From JAWWBG01 sp033721095 (lineage in GTDB: Bacteria > Actinomycetota > Nitriliruptoria > Nitriliruptorales > Nitriliruptoraceae), in assembly GCA_033721095.1 (NCBI GenBank), contig JAWWBG010000014.1:1-19949 (forward strand): 19,949 nucleotides of DNA, in the 5' to 3' direction. Position numbers and translations under genes: made by a program. This document shows positions 1 through 6,093 of this stretch, in pieces (position 1 is the stretch's first letter; each line of letters starts with the position of its first letter). A model generated the notes under the pieces. That model had not been told where the DNA came from. It was given only the letters and a program-made list of their open reading frames with translations, and made no database searches.

Positions 1-357
1 GTCGCCGGGGCAGACGCCGTAGGACGTCTGGTTGCCCAGCTGCCAGCCGGTGTCCGCATCCGGTGGCCCGAACCGCCCCTCCAGCGCCTGGAGGGCGTCC
101 TGGATCTCGGCGCCCAGGTTGAGGATCGTGAGGCCATGGCCGGTGAGGAAGATCGGGTCGGTCGGCGCAGGCGTCGGGGACGGGCTGGCGGTCGCGGTGG
201 CCGTGGCGCCGGGTGATGGCGTCGGCGACGCACCCGTCTGATCGCCGCTGGGGTCCAGGTTGACCGCGGTGAGGCTCTCGGTGGGTTCCTCGTCCCCGTC
301 GCCGGTGCAACCGGCGAGGACCAGCGCAGCGGCCAGGATGAAAGTGGCGTGCCTCAT
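1..357 (-). CDS. Secreted lipoprotein, C-terminus beyond the left edge
   Basis: This leftward reading frame begins with ATG at 357-355 and is still open at base 1, so only the first 119 residues are visible. The N-terminus is a short basic start and a hydrophobic stretch ending in the lipobox LVLAGC. Cys17 would be the lipidated residue, so the protein should be anchored on the outer face of the cytoplasmic membrane. A linker rich in Pro, Ser, Thr and Ala follows (about residues 42-66), then a globular region starting near TDPIFLTGHGL. I do not recognise the globular domain. The start codon overlaps the stop of the upstream slipin gene as ATGA (354-357), which implies translational coupling and membership of the nfeD-slipin transcript. 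It may act beside that membrane complex, but this is inference. Confidence 0.8.
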   Translation of the reverse strand, partial: MRHATFILAAALVLAGCTGDGDEEPTESLTAVNLDPSGDQTGASPTPSPGATATATASPSPTPAPTDPIFLTGHGLTILNLGAEIQDALQALEGRFGPPDADTGWQLGNQTSYGVCPGD

Positions 358-1118
358 GCTCCGCTCCCGCCGTTCGCGTCGAGGAATCGCAACAGCTCGA
401 TCGGCAGCGGGAAGATCAGGGTCGAGTTCTTCTCGGCGCTGACCTCCGCCATCGTCGACAGGATCCGCAGCTGGAGGGCGCCGGGGGCCTCGGCCATCAC
501 GGTCGCCGCATCCGACAGCTTCTGGGCCGCCTCGAACTCACCCTCGGCGTGGATGATCTTGGCGCGTCGCTCGCGCTCGGCCTCGGCCTGCTTGGCCATC
601 GCCCGCCGCATGGCGTCGGGCAGCTCGACGTCCTTGACCTCGACGAGCGTGACCTTGACGCCCCACGGGTTGGTGAGATCGTCGATGATCTGCTGGAGCC
701 GGTCGTTGATGTCGTCGCGGTTGATCAGCAGCTCGTCGAGCTCGACCTGGCCGAGGATCGACCGCAGCGTCGTCTGTGCGACCTGTGAGGTGGCGAACAG
801 GTAGTTCTGGACGTTGACGATCGCCTTGACCGGGTCGGTGACGTTGAAGTAGGTCACCGCGTTGACCCGCACCGTCACGTTGTCCTTGGTGATGACGTCC
901 TGGGGCGGGATGTCCATCGTGACGGTCTGGAGGTTGGCCTTCACCATCCGATCGATCACCGGGATGATGAAGAACAGGCCCGGCCCCTTGGCGCCCGTGA
1001 CGCGCCCGAGCCGAAAGATCACGCCGCGCTCGTACTCGTTGACGATGCGGATGCTGGCGGCCAGCAGGATCAGGCCGAGGACGACGAGGACGGCAAGGCC
1101 GCCGAGGACTGCGGACAT
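354..1118 (-). CDS. Slipin / stomatin-like SPFH (band 7) membrane protein
   Basis: The 254-residue product has one N-terminal membrane segment (about residues 4-23) and then a full SPFH/band 7 domain (about 24-170). Family hallmarks include NEYERGVIFRLGR, GPGLFFIIPVID, the TVTMDIPPQDVITKDNV region and VELDELL. An Ala/Glu/Arg-rich coiled-coil follows (about 168-205), then a short hydrophobic C-terminal stretch. Length and layout match bacterial slipins, which oligomerise at the membrane and form lipid-associated scaffolds. The gene lies 81 bp downstream of nfeD on the same strand. This is the conserved NfeD-slipin pairing in which the NfeD protease is known, in archaeal examples, to cleave the slipin C-terminal region. 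AAGGG sits about 7 nt before the ATG. The stop overlaps the start of the next lipoprotein gene by 4 bp. Confidence 0.93.
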   Translation of the reverse strand: MSAVLGGLAVLVVLGLILLAASIRIVNEYERGVIFRLGRVTGAKGPGLFFIIPVIDRMVKANLQTVTMDIPPQDVITKDNVTVRVNAVTYFNVTDPVKAIVNVQNYLFATSQVAQTTLRSILGQVELDELLINRDDINDRLQQIIDDLTNPWGVKVTLVEVKDVELPDAMRRAMAKQAEAERERRAKIIHAEGEFEAAQKLSDAATVMAEAPGALQLRILSTMAEVSAEKNSTLIFPLPIELLRFLDANGGSGA

Positions 1119-1170
1119 CTCAACCCTTCGAGATCGTGCTGGAACCCTAGGGGCCGCCGCCGGGAATCGG

Positions 1171-1188
1171 ACCGTGCGCCCGCACGGT
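1171..1188 (-). terminator. Strong hairpin between nfeD and slipin
   Basis: The bases form a perfect inverted repeat ACCGTGCG-CC-CGCACGGT, which folds as a 7-bp stem with a GCCC loop. Flanking CGGACCG (1168-1174) and CGGTCCG (1191-1197) allow an alternative pairing. It begins about 12 nt after the nfeD stop on the leftward transcript. No T-tract follows, so it may be a partial terminator, an attenuator or an mRNA-stabilising stem setting the nfeD to slipin ratio, rather than a full stop. Confidence 0.5.
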
Positions 1189-1199
1189 GGCGGTCCGCG

Positions 1200-2525
1200 T
1201 CAGTCGGCCGGTCGGACGAACAGGTCGAGGTTGTCGCGGCCCACGACCTCGACGCGGTCGGTACCCCCCAGCTCGAATCCCTCGTCGGCGACCACGCGCC
1301 ACCAGGTGCCGTCCAGCCGGATGCGGGGACGATCCTCGTCGAGCCCGATGAGCTCCGCGACGCGCCCGATCAGGTCGTCCGCCGGGTCGACCGTGGGGCG
1401 CTTGCGCGAGACCATCACTGCCCGGGCCGCCAGCAACACCATGACGAACATCCCGAGCGCGACCGGGATGAGCAGCCCGAGGTCCACGCCGATCCCGCTG
1501 GGTTCATCAAACAGGAACAGCCCGCCCAGCAGCAGTGCAGCCGTGCCCCCGGCACCGGCGACGCCGAAGCCGGGTGCGAACAGCTCGGCGAGGAACAGCG
1601 CCGCGGCCAGCACCAGCAGCGCCGCACCAGCCAGGTTCACGGGCAGCACCGACAGCGAATAGAAGGCCATGATGAGGAACACCGCACCCAGGATGCCGCC
1701 CGCCCCGAGGCCCGGGTTCGCCACTTCGTAGATGATGGCCAGCGTCCCGAGGCTCATGAACACGAACGCGAGGTTGGGGTCGGCGAGCCGCTGGAGCAGC
1801 CCGCGCGCCCACGACAGGCCGTACTCCTCGACACCGTCGCCGGGCTCGAACACGATGGTCCGGGTCTCGTCGCCGATCTCGAACTGTTGGCCGTTGAGCT
1901 CGGCCAGCAGCTCCTCGCGGCTGTTCGCGATCAGGTCGATGGCGCCGATCTCGAGCGCCTCGTCGGCCGTGACCGACCGGCCCTCGGTGACCGATTCGAC
2001 GGCGAACGTGACGTCTCGGCCGCGTTCCACGGCGATCGCCTCGGCGTAGGCGGCGGCGTTGTTGACGATCTTGTCGCCGACCTCTCCGCCTTCGAGGTCG
2101 ACCGGCGTTGCCGCGCCGATGGTGGTCGCGGGCGCCATCGCCGCGACGTGGCCAGCCAACGTGATGAACGTGCCGGCCGACCCTGCATCGGCACCCGAGG
2201 GCGCGACGTACACGACCACCGGGACGTCGGCATTCAGGAAGTCCTGGACGATCGAGCGCATCGAGGTGATCAGCCCGCCGGGCGTGTCGAGCTCGACGAG
2301 CAGCGTGACCGCGCTGGTCTCATCATCCCGAGGCGGTGGGAGGTCCTCGGCACGCTCGACGGCGTCGCGCAGGTGATCCGCGATGACGGGCGTGATGGGC
2401 CCGCGAACCTCGGTCACGAGCACGGCCGTCGGCCCGCGGTCCTGGGCCAGCGATCCAGCCACCGATCCGACCAGGCCGGCGACCAGCGCCGCCAGCGCCA
2501 CGACCGAACGCACCGAGCCCTTCAT
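1200..2525 (-). CDS. nfeD: NfeD-family membrane-bound ClpP-class serine protease
   Basis: I chose the ATG at 2525 (MKGSVRS, 441 residues) because the upstream in-frame alternative at 2543 is a TTG with no better ribosome site. Residues 1-28 form a signal peptide or anchor ending near SLAQ. Residues about 33-205 are a ClpP-like serine protease domain. It has the LLVELDTPGG strand, the nucleophile motif GADAGSAGTF (Ser116) and the general-base lysine in GDKIVNN (Lys152). Residues about 250-371 carry four or five membrane segments. Residues about 385-441 form the soluble OB-fold NfeD domain (IGRVAE, then LDGTWWRVVADE). This is the full long form of NfeD. In this family the Ser-Lys dyad cleaves hydrophobic substrates such as the slipin C-terminus, and the slipin gene is directly downstream. 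The gene sits 43 bp after the PPOX gene and is probably co-transcribed with it. Confidence 0.94.
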   Translation of the reverse strand: MKGSVRSVVALAALVAGLVGSVAGSLAQDRGPTAVLVTEVRGPITPVIADHLRDAVERAEDLPPPRDDETSAVTLLVELDTPGGLITSMRSIVQDFLNADVPVVVYVAPSGADAGSAGTFITLAGHVAAMAPATTIGAATPVDLEGGEVGDKIVNNAAAYAEAIAVERGRDVTFAVESVTEGRSVTADEALEIGAIDLIANSREELLAELNGQQFEIGDETRTIVFEPGDGVEEYGLSWARGLLQRLADPNLAFVFMSLGTLAIIYEVANPGLGAGGILGAVFLIMAFYSLSVLPVNLAGAALLVLAAALFLAELFAPGFGVAGAGGTAALLLGGLFLFDEPSGIGVDLGLLIPVALGMFVMVLLAARAVMVSRKRPTVDPADDLIGRVAELIGLDEDRPRIRLDGTWWRVVADEGFELGGTDRVEVVGRDNLDLFVRPAD

Positions 2526-2527
2526 GC

Positions 2528-2540
2528 CGCCATGATGGCG
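2528..2540. promoter_or_regulatory. Palindrome immediately upstream of the nfeD start
   Basis: CGCCAT-G-ATGGCG is a perfect 6-bp inverted repeat around one central base, ending 2 nt before the nfeD ATG. It occupies the place where a ribosome-binding site would be, and no good Shine-Dalgarno sequence is visible there. It could be a small operator or a translation-modulating structure. At this GC content chance is also possible. Confidence 0.25.
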
Positions 2541-2568
2541 CAACGAGGCTGCGCGTGCGCGCGATCCC

Positions 2569-2958
2569 TCAGCCCGCCACCCTCGTTGGCTCGATTCGCA
2601 CGATCACGCGGGTCTCGTCCTCGCGGTGGTTGGGGTAGGTGTCGACGCCGAGATACTTCCTGGCCAGCCAGTCGATGTGCTCGTCCGCGTCAGTCGTGTC
2701 GAGGTCGACGACACGGCCCTGGATGGCGACCATCCGGTACGCATTGTCGGGATCGACGAACGAGAGCCCGACGCGCGGGTCGTGCAGGATGTTGCGGTGC
2801 TTGACGCGACCCTCGGCCGTGTTGAAGACGATCAGGTCCTCATCGCGGTCGATCCAGACCGGTGACACCTGGGGCGAGCCGTCCGGGTTGACCGTTGCCA
2901 GGAAGGCGAAGGTCTGCTTGTCGATGACCTCGCGAACTCGATCGGAGAGCGTCGTCAT
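2569..2958 (-). CDS. PPOX-class F420/FMN-dependent oxidoreductase
   Basis: The 129-residue protein starts at ATG 2958, with GGAGG about 10 nt upstream. This start gives the usual family N-terminus (SDRVREVIDKQTFAFLATV). The single domain is a split-barrel flavin-binding fold. The signs are FAFLATVNPDGSPQVSPVWI, then VFNTAEGRVKHRNI, DPRVGLSFVDPDN, YRMVAIQGRV and the C-terminal VIVRIEPTRV. It matches the small actinobacterial PPOX proteins related to Mycobacterium tuberculosis Rv1155, many of which use coenzyme F420 rather than FMN. The substrate is unknown and the cofactor cannot be fixed from sequence alone. It heads a leftward series with nfeD, slipin and a lipoprotein, and is divergent from the DUF4399 lipoprotein. 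A longer reading to 3180 is rejected because it would cover the divergent gene start. Confidence 0.88.
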   Translation of the reverse strand: MTTLSDRVREVIDKQTFAFLATVNPDGSPQVSPVWIDRDEDLIVFNTAEGRVKHRNILHDPRVGLSFVDPDNAYRMVAIQGRVVDLDTTDADEHIDWLARKYLGVDTYPNHREDETRVIVRIEPTRVAG

Positions 2959-2993
2959 GGGTTGGTTGCCTCCACGTTGGGCATCTCTCAACG

Positions 2994-3020
2994 CGGACGG
3001 AGACCACGTACTTCCGTCCG
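2994..3020. promoter_or_regulatory. Inverted repeat in a divergent promoter region
   Basis: CGGACGGA (2994-3001) and TCCGTCCG (3013-3020) form a perfect 8-bp-arm dyad with an 11-bp spacer. It lies in the 130-bp gap between the PPOX start (2958) and the DUF4399 lipoprotein start (3089). Arm length and spacing suit a dimeric repressor or activator. Its position would let one factor control both transcripts. No matching regulator gene is identified in the window. Confidence 0.45.
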
Positions 3021-3088
3021 AGGAGCCTCCGACTGCAGTAGTAGCGTGGCGGGCATCCCTCTCCCGCAGACGAAAAAGGGACAACCAA

Positions 3089-3550
3089 GTGAAACCACTC
3101 ATCGCTGCAGCCGCCGCGGCTGCCCTGCTCCTCGCCGGCTGTGCCGACGACGAACCGACCACCGAGCCCACCGACGCCATGACGTCGGCGGCTCCGACTC
3201 AGGCCCAGGCCACCGACAGCATGGAGGACAAGGGCGTCTCGTTCGCGTCGCCCGAGGACGGAGCCGAGGTCACGTCACCCGTCACCCTCGAGTTCGCCAC
3301 GACCGGCCTGACGGTCGAGCCTGCCGGTGAGGTGAACCCGGATGCCGGCCACTTCCACCTGTTCGTCGACGCCGACTGTGTCGCCGAGGGGACCGTCATC
3401 GGCGACGAGGCGCAGCACTTCGGTGACGCCTCGACCTCGACCGAGCTCGAGCTCGAGCCGGGTGAGCACACCCTGTGCCTCCAGCTCGCCGACGGCGCGC
3501 ACACCGCGCTCCCCTACACGGCCACCATCACGATCACGGTGACCGAGTAG
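3089..3550 (+). CDS. DUF4399-type secreted lipoprotein
   Basis: The GTG at 3089 is chosen because AAGGGA lies about 8 nt upstream and it directly precedes a perfect lipoprotein signal (KPLIAAAA, then LLLAGC, with Cys18 lipidated). The mature part has an acidic, Thr/Ser/Ala-rich linker (about 19-48). A compact beta-rich domain follows (about 49-153) with VSFASPEDGAEVTSPVTLEF, GHFHLFVD (His88, His90), and a closing PGEHTLCLQLADG plus TATITITVTE. This pattern matches DUF4399, a family of secreted domains of unknown biochemical role; the His-x-His pair invites a metal-binding guess but nothing proves it. Length is 153 residues. It is monocistronic, divergent from the PPOX gene and convergent with the ABC-F gene, with a hairpin at its 3' end. 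Confidence 0.85.
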   Translation: MKPLIAAAAAAALLLAGCADDEPTTEPTDAMTSAAPTQAQATDSMEDKGVSFASPEDGAEVTSPVTLEFATTGLTVEPAGEVNPDAGHFHLFVDADCVAEGTVIGDEAQHFGDASTSTELELEPGEHTLCLQLADGAHTALPYTATITITVTE

Positions 3551-3571
3551 TCCACACCCTGAACACGGCAG

Positions 3572-3601
3572 GCCCCTCATCCGGTTCGACGGGTGAGGGG
3601 C
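3572..3601. terminator. Bidirectional terminator hairpin
   Basis: GCCCCTCA (3572-3579) pairs perfectly with TGAGGGGC (3594-3601). A further CCG/CGG pair inside makes a long stem with a small GTTCGA loop. It follows the DUF4399 stop by 21 nt and includes the ABC-F stop codon in its left arm, so it could end both convergent transcripts. The T-tract is poor, as is common in high-GC actinobacteria. Confidence 0.65.
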
Positions 3602-5289
3602 TTGTACTTGATGCGGTGCGGCTGGTCGGCGGCCGCGCCCTTGCGCTCGTGGAAGTCCGCCTCGTACTCGCTGTAGCCGCCGGGGAACCACACGGCCTCC
3701 GAGTCGCCCTCGAAGGCCAGGATGTGCGTGGCAACACGGTCGAGGAACCAGCGGTCGTGGCTGGTGATGACCGCGCAGCCGGCAAACTCCAGCAGCGCCT
3801 CCTCCAGCGACCGCAACGTGTCGACATCGAGGTCATTGGTGGGCTCGTCGAGGAGCAGCAGGTTGGCCTCCTGCTGGAGCAGCTTGGCGAGGTGGATGCG
3901 GTTGCGTTCACCGCCCGAGCAGCTGCCAACCGGCTTCTGCTGGTCCCCGCCCTTGAACCCGAACGCGGCGACGTACGCGCGTGACGCCATCTCGGTCGGT
4001 CCGAGCTGGATCCAGTCGCCGCCGCCGGTGATCTCCTCGAACACGGTGCTGTCAGCCTTGAGGTCGGCACGGGACTGATCGACGTACGACAGCTTCACGG
4101 TGTCGCCGACGCGCAGCGTGCCCTCGTCGGGTTCCTCGGGAGCCGGCAACAGGTCGGCGCGGCCGGCTGCCGTGACGATCATCTTCATCAAGGTCGTCTT
4201 GCCGGCACCGTTGGGCCCGATGATGCCGACGATGCCGCCGGGTGGAAGCCGGAAGGTCAGGTTCTCGTAGAGCAGCCGATCGCCAAAGCCCTTCAGCACG
4301 TTCTCGGCGTCGACGACCACGTCGCCGAGCCGCGGGCCGTCCGGGATCATCACGACCGGCTTGGTGACCTGCTTGGGTCGGTCCTTCGTCAGCAGCGCCT
4401 CGTAGGCCTGCACGCGTGCCCTGGCCTTCTTGCGACGGCCCTGGGGCGTGGCGCGGACCCACTCGGCCTCCTCGGCCAGCTGGCGCTGCCGCGCGGACTC
4501 CTCTTTCTCCTCCTGGGCCAACCGCGCCTGCTTCTGCTCGAGCCAGCCCGAGTAGTTGCCCTCGAACGGGAAGTACTTCCCGCGGTCGAGCTCCAGGATC
4601 CAGCCGGCCACCTCGTCGAGGAAGTAGCGGTCGTGGGTGACCGAGACGACCATTCCCGCGTATTCCTGGAGATGCCGCTGGAGCCATGCGACCGTTTCGG
4701 CATCGAGGTGGTTGGTGGGCTCGTCGAGCAGGAGGATGTCGGGCTTGCTCAGCAGCAACCGACACAGGGCGACACGGCGTCGTTCGCCGCCGGACAGGAC
4801 CGTCACGTCGGCATCGCCATCCGGGACGCGCAGCGCATCCATCGCGATCTCGATCGTGCGATCGAGGTCCCAGCCGTCCGCCGCGTCGATGCGGTCCTGG
4901 ACCTCGGCCATGCGGTCGAGGGTCTTCTGCATCTCGTCGTCGTCGAGCGGCTCCGACAGCTTCTCGGTCAGCTCGTTGTAGGCCGCGAGGTCGGCGACGA
5001 CCTTTCCCATCCCGCCCATCACGTTGTCACGGACGTTGCGGGACTCGTCGAGCTCAGGCTCCTGTGCGAGGTAGCCGACCGTGTAGCCCTGGGCGGCCCA
5101 GGCCTCGCCCTCGAACTCGGTGTCGACGCCCGCCATGATCCGCAGGAGCGTCGACTTGCCGGTTCCGTTGGGGCCGATGACACCGATCTTGGCGCCCGGG
5201 AGGAACGACAGCCAGACGTTGGAGAGGACCTCCTTGCCGCCAGGGACGCGCTTGGTCATCCCCTTCATGACATAGCAGTACTCGGCCAT
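3577..5289 (-). CDS. ettA: ABC-F ATPase, energy-dependent translational throttle EttA type
   Basis: The protein is 570 residues from ATG 5289. I chose this start because MAEYCYVMKGMTK aligns with the usual EttA N-terminus; the upstream TTG reading adds 31 unrelated residues. It is a soluble tandem ABC ATPase without membrane segments. NBD1 has Walker A GPNGTGKST (39-47), signature LSGGERRR (166-172) and Walker B LLLDEPTNHLD. A charged linker follows (about 245-310) with the PtIM-type EEAEWVRATPQGRRKKARAR region. NBD2 has Walker A GPNGAGKTT (358-366) and Walker B LLLDEPTNDLD. Family members bind the ribosomal E site and gate elongation according to ATP/ADP. The second signature reads CSGGERNR, with Cys instead of the usual Leu, and NBD2 has a short extra Ala/Pro/Glu-rich loop at about 373-388. 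No clear Shine-Dalgarno precedes the ATG. The gene is divergent from the hydroxylase. Confidence 0.93.
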   Translation of the reverse strand: MAEYCYVMKGMTKRVPGGKEVLSNVWLSFLPGAKIGVIGPNGTGKSTLLRIMAGVDTEFEGEAWAAQGYTVGYLAQEPELDESRNVRDNVMGGMGKVVADLAAYNELTEKLSEPLDDDEMQKTLDRMAEVQDRIDAADGWDLDRTIEIAMDALRVPDGDADVTVLSGGERRRVALCRLLLSKPDILLLDEPTNHLDAETVAWLQRHLQEYAGMVVSVTHDRYFLDEVAGWILELDRGKYFPFEGNYSGWLEQKQARLAQEEKEESARQRQLAEEAEWVRATPQGRRKKARARVQAYEALLTKDRPKQVTKPVVMIPDGPRLGDVVVDAENVLKGFGDRLLYENLTFRLPPGGIVGIIGPNGAGKTTLMKMIVTAAGRADLLPAPEEPDEGTLRVGDTVKLSYVDQSRADLKADSTVFEEITGGGDWIQLGPTEMASRAYVAAFGFKGGDQQKPVGSCSGGERNRIHLAKLLQQEANLLLLDEPTNDLDVDTLRSLEEALLEFAGCAVITSHDRWFLDRVATHILAFEGDSEAVWFPGGYSEYEADFHERKGAAADQPHRIKYKPLTRRTG

Positions 5290-5400
5290 CAGCAGGTCTC
5301 GTGGGAGGAGCGCGGAAGGGGGGGAGGCTACTGAGGAGGCGACAGGGGAAATGCCGCACGACGGCTCGCGACGGGGGTACAACGGTCCTCGGGAGGAGCC
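5290..5400. promoter_or_regulatory. Divergent intergenic region with purine/pyrimidine tract
   Basis: The 111-bp gap must carry the promoters of ettA (leftward) and the hydroxylase (rightward). The plus strand is strongly purine-rich, with GGGAGGAG at 5303-5310 and again at 5391-5398, plus a run of seven G near 5318-5324. The second copy serves as the hydroxylase ribosome site. On the ettA leader the same stretch is a C/T tract with several CCTCC elements and no Shine-Dalgarno. No convincing -35/-10 pair could be picked by eye. Confidence 0.35.
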
Positions 5401-6093
5401 ATGTCCACGGACGTTCTCACGGACCGCGACACCGGCGAGCGACGGCGGAGCCTGGGGCTGGATGCAGCCGCCCGCGAGTTCTGGCGCTGGCCTTCACCTC
5501 GGATCATTGCGCTGCTGCTCGTGCCCTCGCTTGCCGCCCGCGTGGCCATCGGCGGCTGGTCGGCCGGCAACACGGTCCTGGCAGCGTCGATGGTGCTGGC
5601 CCAGCCGTTCGTCGAGTGGGTCGTCCACATCGTGTTGCTGCACATGCGCCCACGACACGTCGGGCGCTTCACCCTCGATCCACTCTTCGCGCGCAAGCAT
5701 CGCGAGCACCATGCCGACCCGCGCGAGACCCGCTTGGTGTTCCTGCCCACGATCGTCGTTGCCCAGCTCGCGGTGGTCGCGGTGCTGGTGGCGTGGCTGG
5801 CCTTCGACAGCACGTCGCTGGGCCTGACGTTCCTCGTGACGATCTCGGCGATCGGCATGGCCTACGAGTGGCTCCACTACCTGATCCACACCGACTACCG
5901 GCCGAAGTCGGCGCTGTACCGGGCCTTGTGGCGCCACCACCGACTGCACCACTTCAAGAACGAGAACTACTGGTTCGCGTTCTCGAGCACGGTGCCCGAC
6001 GTCATCCTCCGGACGACGCCTGATCCGTCCAACGTCGAGACCAGCCCGACCGTCCGTGACCTGCTGGGCCGCGACCGACTGCCGACCGGCTAG
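5401..6093 (+). CDS. Fatty acid hydroxylase / sterol desaturase superfamily membrane protein
   Basis: The 230-residue protein starts at ATG 5401 directly after GGGAGGAG. It has hydrophobic segments at about 36-52, 57-81, 113-136 and 140-158. The diiron histidine boxes are H76 and H81, then KHREHH (100-104), HYLIH (159-163) and RHHRLHH (179-184). This is the signature of the membrane-bound diiron oxygenase superfamily that hydroxylates or desaturates fatty acids, sterols or carotenoids. The exact substrate cannot be told. It sits alone between divergent ettA and the convergent DUF6351 gene, with which its stop codon overlaps. A role in membrane lipid or pigment modification is the best inference; catalytic residues appear complete. 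Confidence 0.87.
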   Translation: MSTDVLTDRDTGERRRSLGLDAAAREFWRWPSPRIIALLLVPSLAARVAIGGWSAGNTVLAASMVLAQPFVEWVVHIVLLHMRPRHVGRFTLDPLFARKHREHHADPRETRLVFLPTIVVAQLAVVAVLVAWLAFDSTSLGLTFLVTISAIGMAYEWLHYLIHTDYRPKSALYRALWRHHRLHHFKNENYWFAFSSTVPDVILRTTPDPSNVETSPTVRDLLGRDRLPTG

